Positions 33,801 through 46,555 of a stretch of 64,000 bases of DNA are shown one piece after another. The position numbers were made by a program, and so were the translations under genes. The stretch spans positions 41,986,018 through 42,050,017 of the forward strand of contig CM064683.1 in assembly GCA_032717465.1 (NCBI GenBank), read 5' to 3'. Origin of the DNA: Coenobita brevimanus. Taxonomy: Eukaryota > Arthropoda > Malacostraca > Decapoda > Coenobitidae. Below the pieces are notes generated by a model, which made no database searches, was not told where the DNA came from, and saw nothing but the letters and a program-made list of their open reading frames with translations. Every line of letters begins with the position of its first letter. Positions within the stretch are counted from its first letter, which is position 1.

Positions 33801-34730
33801 AAGAAAAATAAGGGACAAAAAGGAGGTATTAAGGATACAATATTTGAACTTGGCACACCTGTAGCAGAGTCCCAGACCGCTCCACCTTACTTCATCTACC
33901 CTCCTATCTGTGTTGTAGCTTGTGATGATGTAAAACAGTGGAAAAAAGATAAGAAAACGAGTTAGAGATAAACGAGTAAAATGGAGGAGAAAGGAAGGAT
34001 AACTGTAAGACACAAACAGCACGAGTGAAAGAAATGGAAACGATTGAAAGGAGAATACATGAAGGAGAAAAAAATAAGACGAAAGGGAAAAAATATATAT
34101 TAAAGAATAAAGAGGTAAGTAAATCAAAAATACAGAGAGAAAAAGAAATGGGAAGCAAGAAGAGTAATAAAGAAATGCGAGAGAGAAGCAGCTTAAGGTC
34201 TAGTTGGCAAAGGTTATACAATAATTCTATAGACTTGTAGTGAAGTCAAAGGCCGCCTCACCTTCATCACCCTTTGTACCTCTCTTGTAGCTGATGGTGA
34301 TGTAATGTTGTAGAGAAAGAAAAGAGGAAAAAAATGGAGTGAGAAAAGAAAAGAGGAAAAAAATGGAGTGAGAAAAGAAAAGAGGAAAAAAATGGAGTGA
34401 GAAAAAAAAAGGGTAAAATAAGGGAAAAGATGAGGACAAACAAATTAGAAAAGAAATATATAGTAAACGAAAGACCACTTTGAAAACTACATATAATTAA
34501 AACGAGGGTGATACTCAAAAGTATAATGAATATTATCAAAAAGGAAGAATTAAGAAAAAGAAAAAAATGAATGATTAAATAAGGGATAGAGAGAGAATAA
34601 GAGAGACATAAGGAGAGTGAGACGTGATGATGATCAGATGAAGGTTTGAACTTGGTACACATGTTGTAGAGTCCCAGGCCGCCCCACCTTGCGTCATCTG
34701 GCATCCTGCCTCTCTTGTAGCTGCTGATGC
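33801..34730 (+). repeat. Array segment: three type I modules with purine tracts
   Basis: Modules at about 33845-33945, 34225-34320 and 34645-34735 (TTGAACTTGGTACACATGTT, CCCAGGCCGCCCCACCTTGC), separated by GAAAAGAGG-rich tracts. A 36-bp GAGGAAAAAAATGGAGTGAG unit repeats three times at 34323-34410. Confidence 0.85.
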
Positions 34731-36323
34731 AGCACCACCACAGACATCATCATAATCACATCCACTACCACCATTAGTTACATTAGATCAAAGTCACAAC
34801 TATATTACAGCATTACAAACTACAGTAGAGGTTGGAGGCGAGATGAAGTAAGGTCAGCGGCCTGGCACTCTGATAAAGCTATCCACTTAACACTATTACC
34901 ATTTATACCTTAGCTGCGTTCATTTTCGTTTTCATTCCTTCTATTATTTCACGTTTAGTTTCGTACCTTTACTACCCCTGTTCGTTTTCTTCTAAATATC
35001 TCTTGTTTCTTCCCAGTTAATTTCTTTGTTCTTGCTCATTTCTTTCTCATTGTTTTATCTTTATCCATATAATTTATTCCATGTCTTCCTTCTCTCTCGT
35101 GTCTTCAGTATATTACATAAAATAAGCTACAAGAGAAGTAGGAGCCAAGGTGAAGCCAGGTGGAGCGGCCTGAGATTCTAACAAAGGTGTCTCCACTTTT
35201 ACTATGTCGACCTGCTGGATCATATCTATTATTTTCCCACCCCTTCTGTTTCCTTCTCTCTTTATTGGTTTATTTACCTTTAGTTTCTTGTTTATTCATT
35301 TGTTTTTCCTCATTTTCTTTCCTCCCTTCTCCATTTCAGTTACTTTAAACGGTTTTTCGTTTTCTTCTTTATATTCAAAATGCTTTTTTTTTTTCTTTCT
35401 GCTTCCTAACTCCTATTCTTTGACATTTTCCATGTGCTCTGTTTTCTTTTCCATTGAAAGTTCACTCAGTTATTTATTTATTTTTCCCTAATTTCTCTCG
35501 TATATTATTTGTCTTTCTTCGTCTTCATTCTGCGTTACATTGCAACATGACAAGATACAAAGAAGGTAGGGGGCGAGATTACGTAAGGTTAACATCAGTA
35601 CTAACAGCATCACCACCGCCACCACCCTCATCATCATCTTTGTCATCACTACCACCATTAACACCAGCACTAAAGTCAAAATCGGCATCACCACCACCAT
35701 CAGCAGCTGCATAGTTCAGTGCACTATATTACATCATTACAAGCCATAACAGAGGTAGGAGACAAGGTGAAGTAAGGTGGAGTGGCCTGCCACTACTACA
35801 CCTCTACCCAGTTCAAATCTTCACCAGCGTAACCCCCTTTCTCTTTTTCACACCATTTCCTCATCGACTGAATTTCTTGCATCATTCATTCGTTCTTTCT
35901 TTCTTTCTTTCTAGATGTGTGTTTCCTTTACCTTTTGTATTTTCACTTCCTCCCATTGTCTCATGTATCGTTTTTAATTTACGAGTATGTCAAACTCTTC
36001 TTACTTTCTTGATTTTCGTTTCATTTATTGTTGTGTCCTCTTTTTTCCTTTTTCTTTGATTCCAAATTATTTTCTATCTCCTTTCCTTCTCTCTTAATAT
36101 GTGTCTTTTCTTTTTTTTATCTTCCTCTTCTGTTTTGTCTTTTTATTTTTCTTCACTATATTACGTCATCCCAGCAACAACAGAGGTAAGATGCTCGGTA
36201 AAGGAAGTTTTCATCTTCTGTACTCTTCTGTATTTTAGTTTTAACTGTAGTGGATTTACGTGTATGCATAGTTTTATGGTGTGTTGTTGACGATTTAATG
36301 AGTATATCGGAGCTGGATTACTA

Positions 36324-36324
<1 letters not shown>

Positions 36325-36384
<60 letters not shown>

Positions 36385-36394
36385 TATATATATA
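36325..36394. repeat. (TA)n microsatellite flanking the SINE
   Basis: About 34 TA units with one break at 36377; a shorter (TA)n follows the SINE at 36787-36812. Confidence 0.97.
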
Positions 36395-36788
36395 GCCTCT
36401 GTGGTACAGTGGTAGAGTGTGCGTTTCGCACGCTGGTGAGCGGGGGTTCGCCTCCCGCCAGAGTTGTAAAAACTTTGGGAAGGTTCACCAAGCCACTTGC
36501 TACTTTGGCGGACACAAGGGGTGCTGTGGTTGAACCAGTGTCGCATACTAGTATGCTTGCACCCAATCGGCTTAAGGCGGGCCGATTACACTTGGTTCAC
36601 AAACTACACACACATCCAAAGTCTCTACAACACTACAGTCACACTCACAAGCACTTCTCACCTTACAATACAGTCTCTACCAGAAAGCCTAAGCCACTTG
36701 GTAGAGATACATTGGCTGTATCGTCCCTGCTTCGGGAGGGATAGGCCGGTCCTGCAGTGGACCTCAACGGCTGATGATGATGATGATA
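36395..36788 (+). mobile_element. tRNA-derived SINE with (GAT)n tail
   Basis: GCCTCTGTGGTACAGTGGTA opens a tRNA-like head with an A box (TGGTACAGTGG), a strong anticodon-stem hairpin GTGTGCG/CGCACGC and a B box GGGGTTCGCCTCC. The body has CCGATTACACTTGGTTCACA and CTTCGGGAGGGATAGGCCGG and ends in GATGATGATGATGA. It is about 394 bp, inserted in (TA)n, and absent from the right arm of the inverted duplication. Confidence 0.82.
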
Positions 36789-38239
36789 TATATACTGTAT
36801 ATATATATATAGTGTATTATTAATCATGCTCTGCTTTCACTCCTTTGGTGAAGGGGCATTAACCTCTGTTGTTAAGCAACCATATATATATATAGAGAGA
36901 GAGAGAGAGTCAAGCAATCAACTATCAGGACCGCCATAATTATACATAGTTATCGTTATCAGCTAGAGATGACGTTAATCACCGGCATCATCATCATCGT
37001 CATCAGCATCACAATTACTTCATCAGATCAAAGTCACACATATATATTGCAGCATCACAAGCTACACGAGAGCCAGGAGACGAAGTAAGGTGGAGCGGTC
37101 TAGGACTCTACTACAGGTGTACTGATTTAACACCTTTTATTATATCCATTGCCTCCTTTTATTTCTCAGCTTTCTTCTTTTCTGTCTTTCCTTTTCCCTT
37201 TCCCCTTTTTATTCATTTTTTCCCTTCATTATTCTTTGTCCTTTCCTTCCTCCTCTCCTTTGTTTTTTCTTTCATTCTTCTCATTCCTCTTTTCCTCATC
37301 TTTTTTTTTTTTTACCCTCTCTTACAAATCATCGTTTTACTTTCTCAGTTATTTCTTAACTACATTAGAACAAAAAATTTCGAGAGATGTAGGAGCCAAG
37401 GTGAGGTAAGGTGGAGAGGACTGAGATTATAACAAAGGTGTTAAGTTTCACAGTCAATCTTTAGTCTCCTGTTCATTTTTATTTTATATATTTGTTTTCC
37501 GTTCTTTCGTTTCCAGATATTCTTGTTTGGTTACTTTTTCCGTTTTGTCGTTTTCGTCTTCAGCGTTCCCCCATTCCCTCTTGTTAACTGATTTTTATTT
37601 CTTTCTCCATTCTGTCTCTTTATCCCCTTTATAAGTTTTTTTTTTGTCTCCCATTTTTTTTCACCTTTGTTTGCCGTCCATTTTTTCTCCTGTAATTTTT
37701 GTTTACTTTTATCATTTCTTTTATATTTGCATTTTCATTTTTATCCATTTTTTTCTTCTCCCTTCCGCCTTGCTTTCTCCATTATGTTACAGCAACACAA
37801 GCATCAAAAGATAACATCAGGTTATCCTGGTCATTACTAACCTGCATCACCACCACCACCAACGGCATCATCAATATCCATACAGTCATAATTAGTGTCA
37901 TTAATAACCTACACTAGTGTCACCATCAACATCATCATTACCACCGTCATCAGGAGCACTGTCATCATCACTACCACCATCACCATTTATGTTCTCCGCC
38001 CAGCCCTACCCACCACCATCCCAGCTTTATTGATTTTATTTACACCCACCTTGACCTCTAAGCTTTTATCGCCATAATTTAATGACTTGTTTCTCTGATG
38101 GTGCTAATTTAGTACTAAAAATTAGATGCCATTGCCTGCAATAGTTTTGGCACAATGTTGGCAAGAGTGTGACAGACAAAGCAAGCCAGCCAGTACCATA
38201 ACCTCCTTGTCGTAGGTAATAATGCCATTGTAACCCCTT

Positions 38240-38350
38240 CAGCCGGAGGATGTATTTTGTATTTTGTTATTGCTATCTCCAGACGATCTCACCAGCTTAG
38301 GAGAGACTCTTGCAAGTGAAGGCGTTAAATACAGCCTTCATTAACCCCTT
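38240..38350 (-). repeat. Degenerate ~100-bp interspersed motif, copy 7 (left arm)
   Basis: Reverse complement reads ATGAAGGCTGTATTTAACGC, CTCTCCTAAGCTGGTGAGAT and CGTCTGGAGATAGC. Its mirror in the right arm is at 43655-43755. Confidence 0.65.
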
Positions 38351-38580
38351 CAGTACAACACCTGCCTCACAACTCCAACAAAATCATCTGCACCTACCAA
38401 GAATACACTCCAAGCAGCCACCATCCTACTTGTTGGTGTTGTTGGTGTGGACCCAGGTTCATCTGACACGTGAACACTCCCTGGAGAAAGAGGGCAAGAA
38501 CACTCTCCCAGTAGCCCTGCTTGTCCTGAGAGGCGAGGACAAGGGGTCAGGTTGTATCCAGTCTTTCTCTCTTTACTGAT
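38300..38580 (+). repeat. Conserved cassette of the left arm
   Basis: Nearly identical to 43423-43700 (minus). Includes AGAACACTCTCCCAGTAGCC and CTGCTTGTCCTGAGAGGCGA, which resembles the 5' UTR string of the RTE-like LINE. An 89-codon frame is open in both copies, but I see no domain. Followed by a (GAT)n run at 38579-38642. Confidence 0.7.
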
Positions 38581-38581
38581 A

Positions 38582-38616
<35 letters not shown>

Positions 38617-39473
38617 GATGATGATGATGATGATGACGATGATTAACGAAACATTGTGAATGAGGGATAAAGAAACATGATAATTATAATGCTGATGATG
38701 ATAAGGTGGAGGAGGAAGACGACGTCGACGATGACGATGACGGTGATGAGAGTTTTGTTGTTAGTGATGGTGATGTACAGGGGATGAAAAAAGTATGGCG
38801 GATGATGAGTACGATGATATGGGAACTGCTCATCATAACTTGTGAAGTTGGCAGAACACTGATGTGTTATGGTATAAATATACAAACAATAACACTAGCG
38901 ACTATAAAACGCCACAAGCCAGCGATATATGGCATCCTTATGTCAGCAGGTTTACCAAGGTGGGCAAAAATCCTGAAGCCTTTTCCAACAGGCAGCGTAC
39001 GTGGTGTGCAACTGTTTGGCGGCAAGTGTGCACCGATACTTTGTTGATCCAGTGTACAGTAGGTTAGTAGTGATGGTAAATACATCCCTTCAACTACCCT
39101 AATGCCTCTCTTGTACCTGCTATGCCGTTATGTAAGGCGAAGGGGAAGGTGGAAGAAAGGGAAAGAATATAATATGGGCGAAGAGAAAGATAATGAGAAA
39201 GAAACAGTGGTAAAAGAAAAATAAAAGGAAAAAAAGAGCGAACCAATAAGAAATATTAACAAAGAAGGTCAGAAATGAGGATGTAAAGAAAATTGATGCG
39301 TCAGGAGTAAAGAGAAAGTAATTAAAAAAAATAAGGAAATGACTGTGAAAGAAGGGAACAAAATAGAAATCTATCAAACACACCAGTGCCAGTAAAGTGT
39401 ATGATATGCTGTTGTAATTGCTCTTTCCTGCCAGGCAGTCTCAGTCACTTAATCCTACGGTCTTAGTCATCCA

Positions 39474-39957
39474 TTTAATCCTATGTTGCCCCATGAGAAG
39501 CGTAGGAGCCTGGGGCTTGGCAAGTTGGTCCTGACATTGAAGATGAGAGTGACCAGCCTCACTCATCCCTGAGTGGCAATACTTGAGCAATAAACCCCAA
39601 CCACTCCTTGGATAGAAACCTTCACCGGCTCAATCCGAGTGGAGTGCCTTAATTACCCATTAAACCACCAGGCGCCATAATTTGGTTACATGGTTACCAC
39701 CCAGCGTAGCAAATGGTTTCCTGGTGTACCGGAAACCATTTGGCTTGTCACTCAGTGCAGAGTCACTCACAGGCAGAAGGAAGAGGAACGAATGAAGGAA
39801 AGAAAGAAGAGGGAGTTTAAAGTCACCCGTAAGCAGAAAGAAGGGAAAGAATGAAGGAAAGAAAGATAGAAGAGGATGGGAGGGAGAGAGGAAAAGGCAG
39901 ACACCCAAAGCAACACTACATCAAGTGAGTGGATTGTGAGCGCCCCCACCTACCACA
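39474..39957 (+). repeat. Dispersed repeat R1, copy 2 (left arm only)
   Basis: TTAATCCTATGTTGCCCCAT to GAGCGCCCCCACCTACCA, collinear with 17623-18072. The right arm passes directly from GACTAAGACCGTAG to unrelated bases at the matching place, so R1 entered this arm after the inverted duplication or was lost from the other. Confidence 0.85.
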
Positions 39958-41047
39958 ATCAGTGCATACCTCAACTAGAGCCAAATAAATTTACAATTTC
40001 CTGCATCGGGATCCGGACCCACCTCAAAATCTATTCAACTCTTCTTTTACTCATTGCCGACCTATACACCATACAGTATTTCAGTGAAATCCAGTAACAT
40101 AAAAAAAAAAAAATGCTTTGTTCTCAGACAGATAAACATGCCAACAGACATGCGCAGATACAAAGCGTCCACCAACGTCGTTGCAGAGGTAAGGAGAAAA
40201 GAAGAAAGGACAAAAAACAAAAGAACAAATGTACAGAAAAAAGACAAAGAAAGAGAAAAATGGAGGAAAAAAAAAAAAGGAGGCAGCTCGAGAAAAGACT
40301 TCAACGCGAGACACCTTTGTTAGAATCCCAGGCGCCTGCTTAGCTTGTAGTTGTGTTGCAGTAATATACTGCAGAGAGAGAGAGAGAGAGAGAGGAGAAA
40401 AGAGGGATGAAAAGGCAGAAGTAATGAAGAGGAAAAGAAGGGGAAAAAGAAGGAAAAAGGCATGGGAACAGAAAAGAGTGAAATTTTAAGAAGAAAAATG
40501 TAGGGCAAAAATGAAACAGAGACATGAAGGATAAGGAAACTAAAGTGAAAAATGAGAACTGAATTATAAAAATGTTAACTGGGTTCACCTGTGCCAAGCA
40601 TCGTTACCTTACTTCATCTCAAATCCTACCTCTCTTGTACCTGATGATATTGTGCTATAATGGAGAAAGACAAAAAATAATTAAAAGAATAGAAAGTGAT
40701 AAGGGAGAAACAAAGAAATAAGGAAAAGAAAGAATAGGATGAGGAACAAGAACAGAAAGCGGTGAGGGAAAACAGGAAAAAAAAAAAATGAGAGAATGGA
40801 GGTAGAAAAATAAAAAGAAAGAGGGATAGAAAACCAACAGGAATGAAAAATGAAAGAAAATGGTGGAAACGGAAAGAGGCCATGGAAAAAAAAAACAAAA
40901 AAAAAAAACAATAAAAAGAAGGCAGCAGATACATTGGCCGAAGGACTGAACTCGATACACCTGTAGTACAGTCCCCGTCCTTTCCATCTCATATACCTTC
41001 CTGGCTCTCTTATAGACTGTGATGCTGTAATATGGTGAAGAAAGGAC

Positions 41048-41345
41048 AAAGGAAAAAAGACTGGAAAGATGACACTCTGAAGGAAAGAAAATAAGTGAAG
41101 GAAAAAAGAAAGAAAAACAGCTAGAAACAAAAGGAAAGAGAAAGAAAAGATATATTAATGTGGAACAGGTCAAACTCAGTACACCTGAGGCCGCTCCACT
41201 TGACCTCATCCCGCCTCCTGCTTCTCATGTACACCTTGTGATGTAGTATAGTGGAGAAAGAAAGAGGAAACAAACAATGGAATGCCTAAAGAGAAAATAA
41301 GTTTTCCTCTCTGTTTTCCATTAGTTATCTTCTTTCCTTCAGAAT
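41048..41345 (+). repeat. Central spacer of the inverted duplication
   Basis: Holds a purine tract and one type I module (41180-41265: AGTACACCTGAGGCCGCTCC, TGATGTAGTATAGTGGAGAA). Only CTGAAGGAAAGAARATAA-like strings near its edges still pair. Confidence 0.75.
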
Positions 41346-44300
41346 GTCCTTTCTCCACCATATTCCAGTATCACAGTCTATAAGAGAGCCAGGAAGGTAC
41401 ATGAGATGGAACGGACGGGGACTGTACTACAGGTGTATCGAGTTCAGTCCTTCGCCACGTCTAGCTGCTGCTTTCTTTTTATTGCTGTTACCATGGCCTC
41501 TCCGTTTCCATCCTTTCCCTTTCATTTTTCATTACTGTTGGTTTTCTATCGTTCTTTCTTTTTACGTTTCTACCTCCATTCTCTCGCCTTTCCTTTTCCG
41601 TCTTCCCCCTTCTCTTTCTGGTCTTGTTCCTCATCCTGTTCTTTCTCTTCCCTATTTCTTTGTTTCTCTCTTCTCACATTCTGTTCTTTATATATTTTCT
41701 CTGTCTTTCTCCACTATAGCACTGCATCATCAGGTACAAGAGAGGTAGGATGTGAGATTAAGCAAGGTAACGATGCCTGGCACAGGTGAACCCAGGTAAC
41801 ACTTTTACCTTTTATATTTAAAGTTCAATTTTTTTTTTCACTTTTGTTTCCTTATCCTTAATGTCATCTTTTATTTCATTTTTGTCTCCCATTCTTTCTT
41901 CTTCAAATTTCATTCTTTTTGTTCGCCCTTCTTTCCTTTGTCCTTTTCTTATTTTTCCCCTTCTTTTTCCTCTTCATTGTTTCTGTCTTTTTATTCCTCT
42001 CTCTCTCTCTCCACTATATTGCAGCAACACAACTACGAGCTAAGCAGGAGCCAGGGGTGAAGTAAGGTGCAGCCGCCTGGGATTCTAACAAAGATGTCTC
42101 GCGGTTGAATTTTCTTGATCGGCCTACTTTTCTGTTTTTGTTGTTGTTGTTGTTGTTTTCATAATCTTTCTTTGCCTTTTTTTCTTGTACTTTGGTCCAT
42201 TGTTTTTTGTCCTTCCCTCCTTCCCCAATATCTTCGCAGCAAAGTTCGGGGACGTTCTGTGTTTGCCCATGTCTGTTTCCCTGTTTGTCTGTCTGAGCAC
42301 AAAACATTTTTTTTTTTTTTTAATTGTATTTGGATTTCACCGAAATACTGCATGATATACAGGTGGACAGTGGGTAGAGGAAGAGTTGAGACGATATTCA
42401 GGTGGATCCGGATCCCGATGCAGGAAATTATAAATGTTATTGGCACCCGCTGAGGAAGGCGCTGATTTAAATTGTTAAACATGGCAGACTAAGACCGTAG
42501 AATTAAGTGACTGTGGGACTGCCTGGTGGGAAAGAGAACTGCAGCAGTAAACCATACATTTTATTAGCACTGGTGTGTTTACTACATTACTGTTTTTTTC
42601 CTTCTTTCATATTCATTTCTTTATTTTTTCGTTCTCGTTTCTCTCGATGAGCCCATTTTCATCACTTCCTCCTTGTCGTCCTCTTTTGTTAACATTTCAT
42701 TTTCATTCCTTCAACTTTTTTTTCTCTCCTTTTACATTTTAGTTTTAGCTTTTTTTCTTTCTCATAACCTTTCTTCTCGCCCTAATATTCTTCCTACTTC
42801 TCCTCCTCCCTCTGTGCCTTATATAACGGCGATACAAGAGAGGCATTAGGGTAGTTGAAGGGATGTATTTACCATCACTACTAACCTACTGTACACTGGA
42901 TCAACAAAGTATCGGTGCACACTTGCCGCCAAACAGTTGCACACCACGTACGCTGCCTGTTGGAAAAGGCTTCAGGATTTTTGCCCACCTTGGTAAACCT
43001 GCTGACATAAGGATGCCATATATCGCTGGCTTGTGGCGTTTTATAGTCGCTAGTGTTATTGTTTGTATATTTATACCATAACACATCAGTGTTCTGCCAA
43101 CTTCACAAGTTATGATGAGCAGTTCCCATATCATCGTACTCATCATCCGCCATACTTTTTTCATCCCCTGTACATCACCATCACCACCTTAGTCAACACA
43201 ACTCTCACCACAGTCCTCGTCATCGTCGTCCTCCGCCTTCACCTCCACCTCATCATCATCATCATCAGCAGCAGCAGCAGCATTGTCATGTTTCATTATC
43301 CATCAAGCATCATTATCATCATCGTCACGATCATCATCACCATTATCATCATCATCATGATGTTTCATTATTCATCATTCACCATGATTCATTAATCATC
43401 ATCATCATCATCATCATAATTATCAGTAAAGAGAGAAAGACTGGATACAACCTGACCCCTTGTCCTCGCCTCTCAGGACAAGCAGGGCTACTGGGAGAGT
43501 GTTCTTGCCCTCTTTCTCCAGAGAGTGTTCACGTGTCAGATGAACCTGGGTCCACACCAACAACACCAACAAGTAGGATGATGGCTGCTTGGAGTGTATT
43601 CTTGGTAGGTGCAGATGATTTTGTTGGAGTTGTGAGGCAGGTGTTGTACTGAAGGGGTTAATGAAGGCTGTATTTAACGCCTTCACTTGCAAGAGTCTCT
43701 CCTAAGCTGGTGAGATCGTCTGGAGATAGCAATAACAAAATACAAAATACATCCTCCGGCTGAAGGGGTTACAATGGCATTATTACCTACGACAAGGAGG
43801 TTATGGTACTGGCTGGCTTGCTTTGTCTGTCACACTCTTGCCAACATTGTGCCAAAACTATTGCAGGCAATGGCATCTAATTTTTAGTACTAAATTAGCA
43901 CCATCAGAGAAACAAGTCATTAAATTATGGCGATAAAAGCTTAGAGGTCAAGGTGGGTGTAAATAAAATCAATAAAGCTGGGATGGTGGTGGGTAGGGCT
44001 GGGCGGAGAACATAAATGGTGATGGTGGTAGTGATGATGACAGTGCTCCTGATGACGGTGGTAATGATGATGTTGATGGTGACACTAGTGTAGGTTATTA
44101 ATGACACTAATTATGACTGTATGGATAATGATGGTGCCGTTGGTGGTGGTGATGATGCAGATTAGTAATGATCAGGATAACACTACGTTTTTTTTTTGCA
44201 GGCTGTGAAATAATATAATGGAAAAAGCAAAGGAGAAGCGACGAGGAAAAAGATATGGGTTAAATGAAAATGATAAGCATAAAAATTAAAACAAAAATTA

Positions 44301-46555
44301 CAGGGAGAAAAACGGAAGACAGAGAAACAGCATAGAATGGGATAAATAAAATGAATGGGATGAAAAAGAAAAGAGAAAGAAATATAAAAGAGAAAGTGGA
44401 GAAAACAGAGAAAGACAAATAGACGAACGACAAAACAGAAAAAGGACCACAAGAGTAATTAGGATAAAACAAAGTAGATGAAATATTTATAAAATGAGAA
44501 GGAGTCTGGGAAGCAAGAGTTGAACTCCTGATACCTTTGATAGATTCTGAGGTCCATCCACCTTGGCTCCTACCACTCTTGTATTTTTTTATCGTAATAT
44601 AGCGAAGAAAAAACCGAGAAGGAGAAGGAAGGAAAGAAATAGGTGGAGAAGAAAGAAAGAAAAATGAATGAATACAGAGAGACAAAAAGAAAAAAATGAA
44701 ACAACAAATAATAAAGGAGGAAGCGAAAAAAAATGATGGAAAAAAAGCGAAACAACAGCAGGAGAGGCATAAGGTGAGGAAAATGGAGAACGAAAAGAAG
44801 CGAATGGATATACTGAAGTGAATTAACTCAGCACACCTGTAGTAGAGTCCTAGACAGGTCCACCCGCAATACATGTGTGATTTTGATTAATGAAGGTAAT
44901 TGTGGTGGTGGTGGTGGTGGTGATGATGATGATGATAATGATGATACTGGTGTTGATAATGATGGCGATGATGTTGGTAGTGATGGTGCCGGCGGATTAA
45001 GTTTTAATTTATAGATGATAATGATAAATGTGTATAATGATGATGGTGGCGGTGGTGATGGTGGTGGTGGTTGACTGATTGACGATTAAAATATATCCTG
45101 GCTGCACAACAGAGGTCATCTTCTCCATACAACAGGAGGTCAAGCAGAACATGGATAAAACATACACCTATTAATGGAATTCACATATTACAGTAGTCAT
45201 ATAAGAAAGAAGAAAGAAAAGTGAATTAGAAGAAAATCAAGAAAATAAAAAGATACATTGACAGGGGATGATTGCTGAGACAATGAGAAGAAGGGAAGAA
45301 AGAAAACGTGAAGGAGAAATACGTCAAGAAAAACAACAGTGAATAGATGTTCAAAGGAAAGAAGCAAGAAAATAACTGGAGGGGGAAATGGCTAGAAAAG
45401 GAGAGTAGCGCCGATGAAGTGAAGATTTGAACTGGGTACAGGTGCAGTGGAGTGCCAGGCCACCTTACTTCATCTTGAGTTCTACCTCTATTATGGCTTG
45501 TAATGATGTAATTTAGTGCACTGAACTATGCAGATGCTGATGGTGGTGGTGATGACGATTTTGATTTTAGTGCTGGTGTTGGTGTTGACGACGACGACGA
45601 TGGTGATGATGATGGTGGTGTAAAAGTGGATTAATACTGACGTTAATAAATTTACTTAATCTCTCCCCTACCCTCCTTGTTGCTTGTCACGTTATAAAGT
45701 AAGGCAGAAATAAAAAAAACAATTATAATGAAGCGAAAAATGTGAAAAAAATAATAGGGTCAACTTACAATGGGAAATAAAACCGAGAGCACAGATGTTG
45801 TCAAAACATAGGAGACAGGAAGCAGAACGTAAAAATGAATAGGGAATGTAATGAACGTATAAAACGAGAAAAAGTTTAAAGTAAGTACTGTACAATGGAG
45901 GTGGAAAGAACAAGAGAACCAACAAAAAAGTGAACGAGAAACAAGGAAGAAAAAAGAGAAGAAAGTAAGGGGAGGGGATTAGTAGGCTACACAGTAATAA
46001 AAATGATGCAGCAGGTCGGACATGGTAAAAGTAGAAACACTTTTGTTAGAATCTCAGGTCACTCCATCTGGCTTCACATTGGCTCCTACTTCTCTTGTAG
46101 CTTGTTTTATGTAATACATTGAAGGCACGAGAGAGAAGGAAAACGATGAAAAAGAAGGAAGAGCAGAGGAAAATAGCCAGGGAAAGAATGAAAGCGAGAA
46201 AAAAAAAGGAATAAAAATAAATTATTTGAGAAAAAAATGAAAACTAAAATACAAATAAGCAAGAAGAAGGAAATGATGGGGAAATAAACAGGGATATTTA
46301 AAAGAAAATGAACAGGAGTAGTTCAGGAATGAAACAAAACGTGCAATAAAAGAGAAAATGGAGAAGGACTGAAGCTAAGGTATAAATGGTAATAGTGTTA
46401 AGTGGATAGCTTTATCAGAGTGCCAGGCCGCTGACCTTACTTCATCTCGCCTCCAACCTCTACTGTAGTTTGTAATGCTGTAATATAGTTGTGACTTTGA
46501 TCTAATGTAACTAATGGTGGTAGTGGATGTGATTATGTTGATGTCTGTGGTGGTG
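41346..46555. repeat. 12-kb inverted duplication, right arm
   Basis: Mirror of 34731-41047 without the SINE and R1. Modules read minus at 41346-41455, 41715-41800, 42010-42105 and 42815-42860, then plus at 44510-44590, 44825-44880, 45420-45520, 45640-45700, 46035-46110 and 46415-46500. The change of module direction at about 42860 is mirrored at about 39085 in the left arm, so it predates the inverted duplication. Confidence 0.92.
43655..43755 (+). repeat. Degenerate ~100-bp interspersed motif, copy 8 (right arm)
   Basis: GTTAATGAAGGCTGTATTTA, CTCTCCTAAGCTGGTGAGAT, CGTCTGGAGATAGC. Mirror of copy 7. Confidence 0.65.

Larger units (their letters stand above)
34731..41047. repeat. 12-kb inverted duplication, left arm
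   Basis: Reverse complement of 41346-46555. Anchors: 34735-34915 to 46377-46550; 35107-35215 to 46020-46110; 35640-35830 to 45412-45600; 37790-38080 to 43920-44210; 38300-38580 to 43423-43700; 38800-39140 to 42800-43140; 39400-39470 to 42483-42560; 39990-40140 to 42285-42430; 40925-41047 to 41346-41460. Identity is very high at 38.3-39.1 kb (two 89-codon frames differ at about two residues). This arm has its own insertions: a SINE (36395-36788) and an R1 repeat (39474-39957). Confidence 0.92.
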
